From contig NZ_JACJOF010000016.1 in the NCBI RefSeq assembly GCF_014695395.1, forward strand, positions 62,001 through 126,000: DNA of 64,000 nucleotides, given 5' to 3'. How positions within the stretch are numbered: the stretch's first letter is position 1; each line of letters begins with the position of its first letter. The stretch is from Nodosilinea sp. FACHB-131 (GTDB lineage Bacteria > Cyanobacteriota > Cyanobacteriia > Phormidesmidales > Phormidesmidaceae). The notes below the pieces were generated by a model that searched no databases, was not told the origin of the DNA, and was given only the letters and a program-made list of their open reading frames with translations. Shown here piece after piece: positions 36,304-45,976 of this stretch. The position numbers and the translations under genes were made by a program.

Positions 36304-37287
36304 CTACCCCTCACTCCCTACCCATTCCGACAGCCAGTTCATCAGGTTCAGCTTGTGGAGGATCACCTGGCGGGCTTCGGCGATCGCATCCCTCGCTTCT
36401 TGCCAAGCATCAGGGCTCGCTGTCACCTCACGAATGTACTCAATGCCCTTCTCATCGAGGCTGGGCAGGCGCAAAAAACTGCCGGGGGGCAGCAGCTTAT
36501 CCGCTGCGCCGCCGCCGTAGTAGATAGGCAGACACCAGGCCAGCAGGGCATCCCAGAGCTTTTCGCTGGCGTACCAGTCGTTGTCGGCGTAGTTCTCGAT
36601 CGCCAGGTTGTAGGTGTAGGGGGCCATGCCCGACCATTTGTTGCTGAGTTCCCCCGCCGTGCGGGTGCCGGGGGGCAGTCCACGACCGTAGACTTCTACG
36701 GGCACGCCGCTCTCCTGAAGGGCTTGCAAGAAGGCGAGGCGCTGGCGGTGGCTCTCGGTACGGTTGATGCCGGAGGTAATCCAGCTGCAGGGGCTGTGCT
36801 TCTCGGGGGGCGGCGCTTCGTTCAGCTCGCGGAAGGAGACATTCACGTACCAGATGGCAGGCATGTAGGCCGGAGTAGGGGCCGCGTTGTCGGGGCCAAA
36901 GACGTAGCCGCAGTAGTCGCGGGCGTAGGCGTAGTTGAGCAGGTTTTGCGATCGCACCTCCGGCAAAGGCGGCTCGCGCAGCAAGAATGCAGTGCGTTCC
37001 TTTGGCACCTGGCTAAACTGTGGCGGTAGCTGGCCTTGGCCTTCTACAGCGGCGGGCTTGGCAAAGGGCAACGCGTTGAGCAACCGCTGCGACTTTGACT
37101 GGGGTTTAGGGGCCAACCGCTCGTGAAAGTTGAACTGATACAGCAGCAGGTAGTCTGGATTTGGGTGCTGCGATTGCAGCTGCATGTTGCCCCACGCCCC
37201 AAAGGGCTCGGGCGTCTGCTTCCACAGCCAGTCGCACTGAGTGAGGCCACCGTAGCTCGATAGCATGCCGACAATGGGACGGGTCAT
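36304..37287 (-). CDS. Family 10 glycosyltransferase (fucosyltransferase-like)
   Basis: A 327-residue GT10-type enzyme, which transfers fucose or a related sugar from a GDP donor. The C-terminal donor-binding motif is clear: TYNLAIENYADNDWYASEKLWDALLAWCLPIYYGG is the family's signature and is split here as YNLAIENYADNDWY, then EKLWDALLAWCLPIYYGG. The N-terminal half (GTRTAGELSNKWSGM and earlier) is more variable. No membrane anchor. Its start overlaps the preceding GT4 gene by 4 bases, so these enzymes are cotranscribed. Confidence 0.88.
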   Translation of the reverse strand: MTRPIVGMLSSYGGLTQCDWLWKQTPEPFGAWGNMQLQSQHPNPDYLLLYQFNFHERLAPKPQSKSQRLLNALPFAKPAAVEGQGQLPPQFSQVPKERTAFLLREPPLPEVRSQNLLNYAYARDYCGYVFGPDNAAPTPAYMPAIWYVNVSFRELNEAPPPEKHSPCSWITSGINRTESHRQRLAFLQALQESGVPVEVYGRGLPPGTRTAGELSNKWSGMAPYTYNLAIENYADNDWYASEKLWDALLAWCLPIYYGGGAADKLLPPGSFLRLPSLDEKGIEYIREVTASPDAWQEARDAIAEARQVILHKLNLMNWLSEWVGSEG

Positions 37288-38486
37288 GGGTTTTCTCCCG
37301 ACAGTTGGGGGTGGTATCGGGCTTCTACATGGGACAAAATTTCCTCAATGCGGGCTTCCCAGGAATAGGGTTGAAGGATGGCTATGTTCGGAGCGAACCC
37401 CTCAGCCGGGCGGGGACAGTCGGCTAGTACCTGCCTCAGGCTATCTGCAAACGCCAGGGGTTGGTTGGGGTCGCACCAGGCGGCAATCTGTGCGGCCAAG
37501 GGCCAGTCTTCGAGCGATGGAATGCGGGTGGCCACCACCGGAGTGCCTGAGGCGAGGTAGTCGAATAGTTTGAGGGGCGAGGTAAACGTGGCAGCCTTGC
37601 CCAGCAGGTGGGGATGGGCTAGGGCATCGGCGGCTTGCAGCAGGTGGGCCAGGTCGTGCTGAGCTAAGAATCCAAGCACATCCACATTTTTTAAGTCTAG
37701 GTCGGCGATGCGATCGCGGTAGTGCTGCTGCTGCTCAACGGGGCCACCAGCCAACGCAAATTTTACCTGGGGAAACTGGGGGGCAATTTCCAGCAACAAA
37801 TCGACGCCCTTGAACTCGTGTAGCGCTCCGGCGTAGACGACGAGCTGGGTGAAGGGTGGAGGCAGGAGGCGATCGCGCCACTCCTGCGCCGCCCCTGGAT
37901 GCCGCGTCAAAAACTGCGTATTAAACCCGTTGGGCACCGTAATCACTTTTTTTTCGGGCACCCCGTTGCGCACAATGCTTTCTCTCACCGTGTCGATGAC
38001 GGTGACTACAGCTTGCAGTAGGGGATGGGTCGCCATCTCAGGCTCGAAGGGTTTTTCGGTGTGGTGATGGCACTCAAACACCACTGGCACCCCCTGCTTT
38101 AGGGCAGCTTTGGCAAAATTCCAGTCGCGGGTGTGGACGAGGGCGGTGCGGGCAGCCAGGTGCCGGGGCCAGTAGTATTTGCATGCTACAGTGCTGGCGT
38201 TGGTGAGCTTGTGCTTAACCCGGTCGATGGGCCAAGGCATGGCCAGGGGGAGCAGTTCTAGCCGGTTTTGAATGTTGAAAAATCGGGCAAAGGCGTCATC
38301 CAATGGCTGGGGCTGTGGGTTGACCCAGCGCCAGGGTTGCCAGGCTGTGGCGCTGCGATCGAGAAAGGCGAGTTGAGTGGGGTAGCCCAGGTTGGCGGCA
38401 GCGTTGGCGCACTGCACCGTTTGAATCAGGTGGGCCGCTGGCTGGGGTAGGGTGTCGCGAATGAAGAAGAGGTAGGGACGGGGCAT
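37284..38486 (-). CDS. Family 4 glycosyltransferase
   Basis: A 400-residue retaining glycosyltransferase of the GT-B fold. The donor-binding half contains LVVYAGALHEFKGVDLLL, EIAPQFPQVKFALAGG, LGFLAQHDLAHLLQAADALAHP and KLFDYLASGTPVVATRIP, the usual GT4 motifs (E-x7-E region near residue 290). The N-terminus is variable and binds the acceptor. No signal peptide. Preceded by a low-complexity gap and followed, with a 4-base overlap, by the GT10 gene. Confidence 0.88.
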   Translation of the reverse strand: MPRPYLFFIRDTLPQPAAHLIQTVQCANAAANLGYPTQLAFLDRSATAWQPWRWVNPQPQPLDDAFARFFNIQNRLELLPLAMPWPIDRVKHKLTNASTVACKYYWPRHLAARTALVHTRDWNFAKAALKQGVPVVFECHHHTEKPFEPEMATHPLLQAVVTVIDTVRESIVRNGVPEKKVITVPNGFNTQFLTRHPGAAQEWRDRLLPPPFTQLVVYAGALHEFKGVDLLLEIAPQFPQVKFALAGGPVEQQQHYRDRIADLDLKNVDVLGFLAQHDLAHLLQAADALAHPHLLGKAATFTSPLKLFDYLASGTPVVATRIPSLEDWPLAAQIAAWCDPNQPLAFADSLRQVLADCPRPAEGFAPNIAILQPYSWEARIEEILSHVEARYHPQLSGENP

Positions 38487-38537
38487 AGGTGGGGAGTGAG
38501 GGGGGTGGAGAAGATGAGGAGATAGGGAGGAAAGCGG
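38487..38537. repeat. Purine-rich intergenic filler
   Basis: G/A-rich near-repeats (GGGGAGTGAGGGGGGTGGAGAAGATGAGG); the C-terminal tail of the ABC exporter gene reads through related sequence. Confidence 0.55.
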
Positions 38538-40673
38538 TTAGGGGTGGGTAGCGGTGGGGGTGAGGCTCTGGTGGTGGAGCGGCGGGAGGGAGGGAGGGTG
38601 AGGCTCTGGTGGTGAAACGGAGGGAGGGATTGGATCGTTGGAAGACGCAGACCGCTTTTCGACGGTTTCTAAGGTAGGGAGCAGATTGAGGGCGGCGCGA
38701 TAGGCTTCTTGGACGAGTTCTTCGGCTTCGGGGCCGTCTTCGACTAAGCCGTCAGCCAACAGCTGGAGGGAGCCGAGCACAATATTCAGCCCAGTGCGGA
38801 GATCGTAGGAGGCGGCGTTGCTAATGGCTGGAGGGATGGGGCAGGAGCCGGTTTCCTGGGCGAACTGCACGGTGTAGAGGTAGGTGTAGCGGCCATGTTT
38901 TTGCAGCAGTTCTTCGTGGGTGCCCAGCTCGACGACGCGGCCCTGATCGAGCACGGCAATCTGGTCAGCTTTGCGAATGGTGGAGAGGCGGTGGGCGATG
39001 ACTAAGGTGGTGCGATCGCGGCTCAGATCCTCCAGGGCTTCCTGCACCAATTGCTCTGATACGGTATCTAAGGCGCTGGTGGCTTCATCGAGGATCAAAA
39101 TCGGCGGATTTTGCAGCAGGGCGCGGGCGATGGCGATGCGCTGCCGCTGACCGCCCGAGAGCATGACACCGCGATCGCCCACCACGGTGTCAAAGCCCTG
39201 GGGTAGCTGGCTGATAAATTCGTAGGCATTGGCCCGCTGGGCTGCCTGCACCACTTCATCGTCGGTGGCCGCCGGCTGGGCGTAGGCGATGTTATCGCGC
39301 ACGGTGGTGTTAAATAAAAACGTGTCTTGGCTAACAATGCCCATGGCCCGACGCAGGCTGCCCAGGTCAAACTCGCGCAGATCGACCCCATCAATAGCGA
39401 TGCGGCCCGCTACCGGATCATAGAAACGAGGCAGCAGATCGGCCAGGGTAGACTTGCCGGCGCCGGAGGCCCCTACCAGAGCCAGGGTGGTGCCCTTGGG
39501 CAGCGAGAGGGTGATATCGTGCAGCGACCAATCTTTGGCAGTGGGATATTTAAAAGCGATGCCTTCGAAGGTAATGCCCTGGCTGAAGGCCTTGAGGGGG
39601 CGAGCATCTTGAGGAGATGCTGCGCCAACGCCCTGGGCCATGAAGGGTTTATTGTCGCGGCGCAAAAAGTCGTAGACCAGGTCAACGCTGGCGGCACTGT
39701 TGGCCAGCTGGCTGCGGGCCGAGTTGAGCTGCCCCACAAACTGAATTACCCGCGACAGCACAAACAAAAAGGTCAGCAGCAGGGTGGCCGAGGCCGCCGA
39801 GCCGCTGCCCAGCCAAAACTGACTGATGAGAATAATCGCCACCAGGGCCAAGATGCTGAGAATTTCGTTCAGCGGACCAATGATGGCGGTGTTCATCTGC
39901 GATCGCAGGGCGGCCTGCTCGCGCTGCTCGATCAGGGCTTCGACCTGGGCAAACTCTGCTGCTTCGTTAGCGGTAGCTTTCACCAAGCGCATGCCGTTGA
40001 GCATTTCTAAGGTACGCACCGAATAGTCCTTGGAAGCCTCTGCCAAGGACTTGCCATACTCGCGAGCACGGGTGATCACGTAGCGGTTAAGCAGCAGCAC
40101 CCCGACCATCAGCACCACCGCCGCCACGGTCAGCGCCCCCGAAATCGACAGCAGCACCACCGTAAAAAACAAAATATTCAGCGACGCCCGCAGCAGGTTG
40201 ATCACCGCGTTGATGGAGGTCACCGCCCGGCCAATCTGGTCATTCAGCCGCTGGATAATATCTCCAGTACGCATCGTGTTGTGGTAGTCGATATCGACGC
40301 TGAGCAGCAGGTCGAGCCCGTCTCGGCGCAGATCACAGGTGAGGCGGCGGCTGAGCCCTTCGCTGGTGACGCTGCTGAGGTAGTTGGCCAGGTTTTTGAG
40401 CAGAATGGTCAACACAATAAAGCTCAGCATGAGCACCGCTCGTCCCGGACCAGGGATGCCCAAAACGGGCTCCAGCAGTCGCTCTAGCAGGGGAGGGAGG
40501 GCGATCGCCCCAGCACTACTGGACCCGGTGCCCAACAGCTCAAACACCGCTGGCACAATCAGCGTCGTGCCCACCCCGTTAAACACCGCCCCCGAAAAGC
40601 CCAGCCCGATGGCGGCCAGAATGCGCCAGGGATAGCGTTTTGCATGGTTGAAGAGCAGCTTTTGGGCGGACAT
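38538..40673 (-). CDS. ABC exporter with a C-terminal extension
   Basis: A homodimer-type ABC exporter (MsbA-like) of about 711 residues from the ATG at 40673 (MSAQKLLFNHAKRYPW). Six transmembrane helices occupy roughly the first 320 residues; Walker A (GASGAGKST), signature (LSGGQRQRIAIARALL) and Walker B (ILILDEATSALD) follow. After the ATPase a further ~80 residues include a segment (ASYDLRTGLNIVLGSLQLL) resembling the histidine-kinase dimerisation helix with Tyr in place of His, then a Pro/His tail read from filler repeats. A frame running to 40760 would add 29 residues of translated repeat, so it is not the start. Probably exports a glycan or glycolipid for the surrounding transferases. 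Confidence 0.88.
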   Translation of the reverse strand: MSAQKLLFNHAKRYPWRILAAIGLGFSGAVFNGVGTTLIVPAVFELLGTGSSSAGAIALPPLLERLLEPVLGIPGPGRAVLMLSFIVLTILLKNLANYLSSVTSEGLSRRLTCDLRRDGLDLLLSVDIDYHNTMRTGDIIQRLNDQIGRAVTSINAVINLLRASLNILFFTVVLLSISGALTVAAVVLMVGVLLLNRYVITRAREYGKSLAEASKDYSVRTLEMLNGMRLVKATANEAAEFAQVEALIEQREQAALRSQMNTAIIGPLNEILSILALVAIILISQFWLGSGSAASATLLLTFLFVLSRVIQFVGQLNSARSQLANSAASVDLVYDFLRRDNKPFMAQGVGAASPQDARPLKAFSQGITFEGIAFKYPTAKDWSLHDITLSLPKGTTLALVGASGAGKSTLADLLPRFYDPVAGRIAIDGVDLREFDLGSLRRAMGIVSQDTFLFNTTVRDNIAYAQPAATDDEVVQAAQRANAYEFISQLPQGFDTVVGDRGVMLSGGQRQRIAIARALLQNPPILILDEATSALDTVSEQLVQEALEDLSRDRTTLVIAHRLSTIRKADQIAVLDQGRVVELGTHEELLQKHGRYTYLYTVQFAQETGSCPIPPAISNAASYDLRTGLNIVLGSLQLLADGLVEDGPEAEELVQEAYRAALNLLPTLETVEKRSASSNDPIPPSVSPPEPHPPSLPPLHHQSLTPTATHP

Positions 40674-40760
40674 AGGGAGTGGGTGCGTAGGGGAGTGGGG
40701 AGTGGATGTGTAGAGGGGTGGGGAGTAGGGGGTAGGGGGTGTACAGGGTGCAGTCGGCAA
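40674..40760. repeat. Purine-rich intergenic filler
   Basis: GGGTGCGTAGGGGAGTGGGGAGTGGATGTGTAGAGGGGTGGGGAGTAGGGGGTAGGGGG, a run of overlapping GGGGAGTRG near-repeats; its translation produces the spurious Pro/Ser/Thr-rich N-terminal extension of the exporter. Confidence 0.6.
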
Positions 40761-42053
40761 TTAGGGTGGGTTGGTATGCCCCAGGATGTTGTGCCGCTGA
40801 TGCCCCTTGGCGAAGACGTTCTGCTGAATGGCCTGGTGTAGGCCCGCGCCCATGGCGGCCATGCTGTAGTGGGTGAGGCAGCGATCGCGCGCCCGCCTCC
40901 CTAGCTCAAGGGCATGGTCGTAGTTGGCAAAAATAGTGGTAATCTGAGCCGCTAGCTGGGCTGGGGCATCGGCATCGGCCATATACCCACAGCCGCCAAG
41001 AATCTCGGGAATGTCGCCCACCCGCGTGGCTAAAATTGGTTTTGCCATCGCCATACCATCTGTCAGCTTCAGCGGAAACTGGGCCTGAGCGGCGGGGGTC
41101 TGGCGCTGGGGCACGACAATGACGTGGGCGGCGGCGATCACCCTGGGCATCTCACCATAGGGCTGCTTGCCCAGGTGAATAATGTGCTGGGGCCAGCGAT
41201 CGCGCAGGGTGCGATCGTAGTCGTCGTAGGGGCTGCCGCCAACAATCACCAGCTTCAGATCGGGCTGATTCAGCAGATCCATGGCCGTCAGCAGATCCTC
41301 TACACCTTTGTAAGGGCGAGGTGCGCCGGGAAACATCAGCACTCGGTAGTTGGCCAGATTGTAGGCAGCGCGACTGGCGGCGGGGGAATAGCGATCGGGG
41401 TCAAACAGCTCGGTATCTTTGCCATTGGGGATGATAGTGCCGCCAAAGCGCCGCTGCAAAAATCCGTTGTGGGTAGTTACCAAGTCGGCCTGAGCAACCC
41501 AACGTTCTAGCCACTGCAAGTAGAGGGGATGGTCGGGGTTTCGCAGAGCGCCGTTAGACTTCAATAGGTCCCGCGCTAGCTGCCGGGCAGAGAGCCGGTA
41601 GCGGTAGCTGTCTCCCCCATGCCAGCTCAGCTCCCAGTCGTCAATGTCGAGAATGACGGGGCGACGATGGCGCAAACGATGGGCCATCGCCAGGCCAAAG
41701 CTGCTGGGCTTGAGCTTGTAGGCGTAGATGATATCGCCGCTGAGGTGCCGAAATAATTCGCCTACCGCCTTTGGCCCTGGGTAGGGCGAGGAGATAGCAA
41801 CGGTATGCAGGGGGATTGCGGTGTCGGACCGTTCTGAAGGCGGGATTTGGCGATCGCCCTCGGTCGAAAACCCCACGATTTCTGCTGAATAGCCCATGCC
41901 TTGCAGCGCTTGCCCCAGCAAAAAGGGTCGCACGGCGCTGCCCCAGCGTCCAGCGCCCCGACTGGATAAATCACTGACTAAAATTGAAATTTTTGGTCGT
42001 GCCCCCCCAGCGATGGAAGGCTCAGCGGTAGGTTTGGGACGGTGGTCGAGCAT
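40761..42053 (-). CDS. Family 4 glycosyltransferase
   Basis: A 430-residue GT4 enzyme, the first gene of the glycan cluster by transcription. The N-terminus (KISILVSDLSSRGAGRWG) forms the acceptor half; donor-side motifs include MFPGAPRPYKGVEDLLTAM, LVIVGGSPYDDYD, IHLGKQPYGEMPRVIAAAHVIVVPQR and GMAMAKPILATRVGDIPEIL. No signal peptide. It is separated from the ABC exporter only by the filler repeat, so the two likely share a transcript. Confidence 0.88.
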   Translation of the reverse strand: MLDHRPKPTAEPSIAGGARPKISILVSDLSSRGAGRWGSAVRPFLLGQALQGMGYSAEIVGFSTEGDRQIPPSERSDTAIPLHTVAISSPYPGPKAVGELFRHLSGDIIYAYKLKPSSFGLAMAHRLRHRRPVILDIDDWELSWHGGDSYRYRLSARQLARDLLKSNGALRNPDHPLYLQWLERWVAQADLVTTHNGFLQRRFGGTIIPNGKDTELFDPDRYSPAASRAAYNLANYRVLMFPGAPRPYKGVEDLLTAMDLLNQPDLKLVIVGGSPYDDYDRTLRDRWPQHIIHLGKQPYGEMPRVIAAAHVIVVPQRQTPAAQAQFPLKLTDGMAMAKPILATRVGDIPEILGGCGYMADADAPAQLAAQITTIFANYDHALELGRRARDRCLTHYSMAAMGAGLHQAIQQNVFAKGHQRHNILGHTNPP

Positions 42054-42298
42054 GGTCTACGGAGCCAAACGGGCCAGCGGCTAGGGAGTATCTATAGCGC
42101 TGGCCAGGTAGCTGAGGACTAGAGAAGCTGACAACGCCGAAATCTAGGACGTTATATTGGCTCGTCACGCCACTCGGGGCGGGTTGGCTTCGCTGGTCAT
42201 CACCAGGAGGCGATGGCTATACCTGGAACGGAAACGCACTCCTATAGCTTGCCCACCTGCGCTGCTGACCTTAAGGTTGACCGATGCGATTGCCGTGC

Positions 42299-44941
42299 TT
42301 AGCCAATTTCCTCGTTAACGGGGAAGCGATTCATCAGGTCTTTGGCGTCGCGAGCGGCGGTGCGCAGACTGTCGCTGATGTAGGGCACGTGGGGGATCTG
42401 CGACAGCACGTCGAGGGTGCGCCGCAGAATGCGAACGATGTCGCCCTCATCGAGGCTGGTGTTGCTGCATAGGGTGACCCAGTCGACTTGCAGGGCCCAC
42501 TGCTCGACCAAGCCCACCAGGTCGTACTCTAACCAGATGGGGGCAGTGATGTGGCGGCGGTGCTGCTGCTGGTAAAGCTGGCGGCGCAGGTTGTGCAGCC
42601 CGCCCAGCGCTTCTTCCACGGTACCGGAGAGTTTATAGCGGCACCAGCTATCGGGGCGCGAATTTTCGGTGACTAAAGCGGCAAAAGCGGCGGCTAGCTG
42701 AGCAGCATCGAGGTGGTCAAACTCGCCCGACTCTAGGGCCAGGGCCAACCACAGCTCGTTGTCGCCGCGAATGGCGGCGGCCATTTCGCCCAGCTTGGTG
42801 GGGTGGTTGTCTTCAAGCCCGCCGAAGTGCTTCAGCACCTCCATGATGTGGAGAAATTCTTGCCAGTAGCGGCCGGTGTACTGGGAGAGTTTTTGCCGGC
42901 GATCGCGCCATTCCTCCTCCAGATCGCGCAGCCGCTTTTGGCGCTTGAGCAGCCCCTTGGCGTTTTCCCACCGGCTAGCGGGGTGGTTGGCCAGGGTGTG
43001 CTCGACCTCGCGCATGCGATCGAGCTGGTCTTGCACCTCGGGAGCCAGCATTTCGAGGGTAGGCGGCGTGGCCATGGTGGCGGCGATCGCAGCGGTGTAG
43101 TCGTCACCCCGACGGCGCTGGCCCGGACTGGGGGCAAGATCGCTCGGCGGGGCTAGGGTGTCGACCGACTGCAGGCGGGGAATATCGGCGTGCAGGCCCA
43201 CCACATCGGCGGCGGTGACCATGCACCACTGATTGGTTTTGGTCAGGCACACCAGGTAAGGAAACTGGCCCGAGCCCTGCACCTTGGTGACCAGCACGGC
43301 GGGCACCGGCTCGCTGACGGGAATGTGCTTGCCCTTGAGGGAGAGCAGCGTACCGGCGATCGCAAAGGGTACCATCTTGGCCACATCGTCGGCCAGTACC
43401 TGGGCCGCCTGCTGCTGCAGCGTTTTCAGCAGTCGTCGTTCTTCTTTAAGACGCTCTTTGAGTTTGGCGTATTCGGCCAGTAGCCCCTCGTCGAAGGCGG
43501 CGAGCTGGGCCTGCTGATGGGCGATCGCCCCCTCTAGGCGATCAATTTCCTGCTGCTGGGGCACCAGGTGCAGGGTGGCCAGATATTGGCCAAAGCTGCG
43601 CTCGATTAGGTCCTTCGCCTCATCCAGCGAGTGGGTTTGCAGCAGGTTAAGCACCATGCCGTAGCCGGGGGTAAACTGGCTGACCAGCGGATCGGCCCCA
43701 GAAGTAGCCAGGTGCACCGCCTCCCGCGAGCCTTCAAAGGGACTTTCGACAGTGACCACATGGCCCTGAAGATCCATGCCGCGCCGCCCCGCCCGCCCCG
43801 CCATCTGCAAAAACTCTGAGGAGGTGAGCAGGCGGTGGCCGCTGTCGGTGCGCTTCGACAGACTGGCTATCACGGTGGTGCGGGCGGGCATGTTGATGCC
43901 AGCGGCCAGGGTTTCGGTGGCAAACACCACCTTGATCAGCCCCGCCTGAAACAGTTCTTCGACCAACCCTTTCCACAGGGGCAAAATGCCGGCGTGGTGG
44001 GCGGCAATGCCCCGATACAGCGGCCCCACCTGACCAGCCCGTCCGGCATCGGGGTTGTGGCCAAGAAAGGTATCAATGCGGACCTTGAGTTCCTGCGCTT
44101 CCTCGTCCGTGACCAGCGACAGGTGGCTGACCTCATCCACCGCTTTGTCGCAGCCCCGACGGCTAAAAATAAAGTAGATGGCAGGCAGCATATCCCGCTC
44201 TTGCAGCTGACCCACCACGAAGGGCAGGCTCACCCGGCCACTGCCCCGTTTGCCTGGCTGGCGCTGGGGAGCCCGCTGCTTTTTGAGCTGGGGGTTCATG
44301 GCCTTTTGGGACGCATCCAGCAACGGTACGAGTCGCTTGCCGGTGCAGTAGTGAAACTGTAGCGGCACTGGACGAAAGTCAGAATAAATCAGCTCGGTGG
44401 GGCCGTGGACTTTTTGTAGCCAATCGGTGAGCTGGCCGCTATTCTCAACCGTGGCGGAGAGGGCCAAGAGCTGAATTTCGGGTGGGCAGTAGATGATTGA
44501 CTCTTCCCAAACGGTGCCGCGCTGGCGATCGTTCATGTAGTGGCACTCGTCGAGCACGACGGCTTCTACTTGTTGCAGCGTGGTACCCGTTTCGCCAATG
44601 CGGGTGCCGTAGAGCATGTTGCGAAAGATTTCAGTGGTCATCACCACGATCGGGGCGTCGCGATTGATGGAAAGATCGCCCGTTAGCAAACCAACCTTTT
44701 CGTAGCCAAACTGGTCGCGAAAATCGCGCAGCTTTTGGTTAGAGAGTGCTTTAAGGGGAGTAGTGTAAAACACCCGCTTGCCGTGGTCTAAAGCACGGTA
44801 AATGGCATATTCGCCAATCAGGGTTTTGCCGGAGCCAGTGGGGGCGCACACCACCACAGACTTATCGGCATCGAGCGCCGCCGCCGCCTGGTACTGAAAA
44901 TCGTCGAGGGGAAAGGGAAATAATTTGGCGAGGTCTAGCAC
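42299..44941 (-). CDS. Ski2-like DEAD/DEAH-box helicase
   Basis: An 880-residue superfamily 2 RNA/DNA helicase of the Ski2/Mtr4 group. Q/Walker A reads APTGSGKT near residue 34, motif II DECHYMND near 146, motif III LSATVENSGQL near 175, and motif VI QMAGRAGRRG near 380. The last part contains a DSHCT-type helical domain (EALGGLHNLRRQLYQQ and the LSQIPHVPYISDSLR tail). It most likely unwinds RNA for turnover or ribosome work. The start is a GTG at 44941; the region upstream has no in-frame ATG. Cyanobacteria carry a conserved homolog. Confidence 0.9.
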   Translation of the reverse strand: MLDLAKLFPFPLDDFQYQAAAALDADKSVVVCAPTGSGKTLIGEYAIYRALDHGKRVFYTTPLKALSNQKLRDFRDQFGYEKVGLLTGDLSINRDAPIVVMTTEIFRNMLYGTRIGETGTTLQQVEAVVLDECHYMNDRQRGTVWEESIIYCPPEIQLLALSATVENSGQLTDWLQKVHGPTELIYSDFRPVPLQFHYCTGKRLVPLLDASQKAMNPQLKKQRAPQRQPGKRGSGRVSLPFVVGQLQERDMLPAIYFIFSRRGCDKAVDEVSHLSLVTDEEAQELKVRIDTFLGHNPDAGRAGQVGPLYRGIAAHHAGILPLWKGLVEELFQAGLIKVVFATETLAAGINMPARTTVIASLSKRTDSGHRLLTSSEFLQMAGRAGRRGMDLQGHVVTVESPFEGSREAVHLATSGADPLVSQFTPGYGMVLNLLQTHSLDEAKDLIERSFGQYLATLHLVPQQQEIDRLEGAIAHQQAQLAAFDEGLLAEYAKLKERLKEERRLLKTLQQQAAQVLADDVAKMVPFAIAGTLLSLKGKHIPVSEPVPAVLVTKVQGSGQFPYLVCLTKTNQWCMVTAADVVGLHADIPRLQSVDTLAPPSDLAPSPGQRRRGDDYTAAIAATMATPPTLEMLAPEVQDQLDRMREVEHTLANHPASRWENAKGLLKRQKRLRDLEEEWRDRRQKLSQYTGRYWQEFLHIMEVLKHFGGLEDNHPTKLGEMAAAIRGDNELWLALALESGEFDHLDAAQLAAAFAALVTENSRPDSWCRYKLSGTVEEALGGLHNLRRQLYQQQHRRHITAPIWLEYDLVGLVEQWALQVDWVTLCSNTSLDEGDIVRILRRTLDVLSQIPHVPYISDSLRTAARDAKDLMNRFPVNEEIG

Positions 44942-45517
44942 GCGGTTGGCATCTATGGTAAGGGAATCACTATTCTAGTGTGCCAAGAGATTGACAAAAC
45001 GGATTGCCATACCGGCTTAAACTTAGCGGCTTTCTAGACAAAAAATAAGGCAATTCTTACGGCTATTCTCAATACATTAAAGCCAGATTGGTCAATGTTT
45101 AAGCCGCAGTTTGGGGGATCGCGGAAGTGCTTTTACAGGTCCTAGGACTCATCGCTATGGGTCTAGGCCTGCACCGCTTAGCCTAAGTTTTGCTAGGGGC
45201 GATCGCCCTAGACACCTGCTTTTAGCAGAGGTTCCTCGCTGGTTCGATGCTGTTAATGGGGCTGTTGAAACTGCTGCTGTCCACGGGCTGATTAGCTATC
45301 TGGGCTGAGTCACTGGGAGAGCGATCGCCCCCCAGGCCGGTCTTTGACCATCGCTTGCCTTAACCTCCGCGGTCAGCAAAACCTCACAAAACCTTTACCC
45401 AAGCACCCTGCTCTACCCCAAATTTTGGCAGGATTTTGACCCAAAACGGCTGAAAATCCAGACTGGTCAGGCAAGCTGGCTTGACTCAACCGTTACCGAG
45501 CCCGTTATTGAGGAGGA
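44942..45517. other. Intergenic region with a possible decayed small ORF
   Basis: About 575 bases. Near 45118-45180 a hydrophobic open stretch (LLQVLGLIAMGLGLHRLA) is followed by a stop, then in a second frame VLLGAIALDTCF; these could be remnants of a small membrane protein, but I cannot name it. A plus-strand frame of 65 codons at 45111 has poor coding character. Near the end, GAGGAGGAG provides the ribosome binding site of the next gene. HIP1 sites at about 45197 and 45321. Confidence 0.4.
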
Positions 45518-45976
45518 GTGATGATGAAACTGAATGTAGCCCTATTGTCTGCGGCGGTGGTGAGTGCTATGGCATCTCAAGCTCAGGCCCAGCAAGTCCC
45601 CGACTACTATGTGGGTGCTGGTGTGCGCGCCGGTTTTAATGACGACACATCTTTTGTCATCGACTCTAAAGCCAAAGCTGTCGAGTTGGGCGATCGCACC
45701 ACGCTCTCGGTGCGTCCCTCCCTGGTCTTTGACAGCAGCACCGAACTGCGGCTGCCCATCTCCGTAGACTACGCCCTCGACCAGGCTCTTTACCCCTACG
45801 CCGGAGCTGGAGTCGCCTACAATGCTGACGGTCGCTCTGCCATTGACCCAATGATTACCGCCGGGCTCGACTGGGGTATCACTCGCAGTGTGGTCGTCGA
45901 CATCAACGGCAGCATCCTGTTTAAGCCTGGCGCTACTGACACTGAGATCACGGCCACGGTTAACTATGCCTTCTAA
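45518..45976 (+). CDS. Small outer-membrane beta-barrel-like protein
   Basis: A 152-residue exported protein. A signal peptide (MMKLNVALLSAAVVSAMASQAQA) cleaves near residue 24, followed by AQQVPDYYVGAGVRAGF. The mature part alternates hydrophobic and polar residues as antiparallel strands (YYVGAGVRAGF; LSVRPSLVF; ISVDYALDQ; ITAGLDWGITRSVVVDING) and ends in aromatic NYAF, the outer-membrane barrel signature. So it is a small porin-like or OmpA-like barrel. GAGGAGGAG lies 7 bases upstream of the ATG. Its 3' end is tandemly duplicated just downstream. Confidence 0.7.
   Translation: MMMKLNVALLSAAVVSAMASQAQAQQVPDYYVGAGVRAGFNDDTSFVIDSKAKAVELGDRTTLSVRPSLVFDSSTELRLPISVDYALDQALYPYAGAGVAYNADGRSAIDPMITAGLDWGITRSVVVDINGSILFKPGATDTEITATVNYAF

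Noticed and set aside
40674-40760. Longer start for the ABC exporter
   Set aside because: The 29 added residues are a translated purine-rich repeat; the ATG at 40673 precedes the first conserved residues.
45111-45308. Plus-strand 65-codon frame upstream of the barrel gene
   Set aside because: Poor codon character and no homolog recognised; possibly overlaps decayed membrane-protein remnants.
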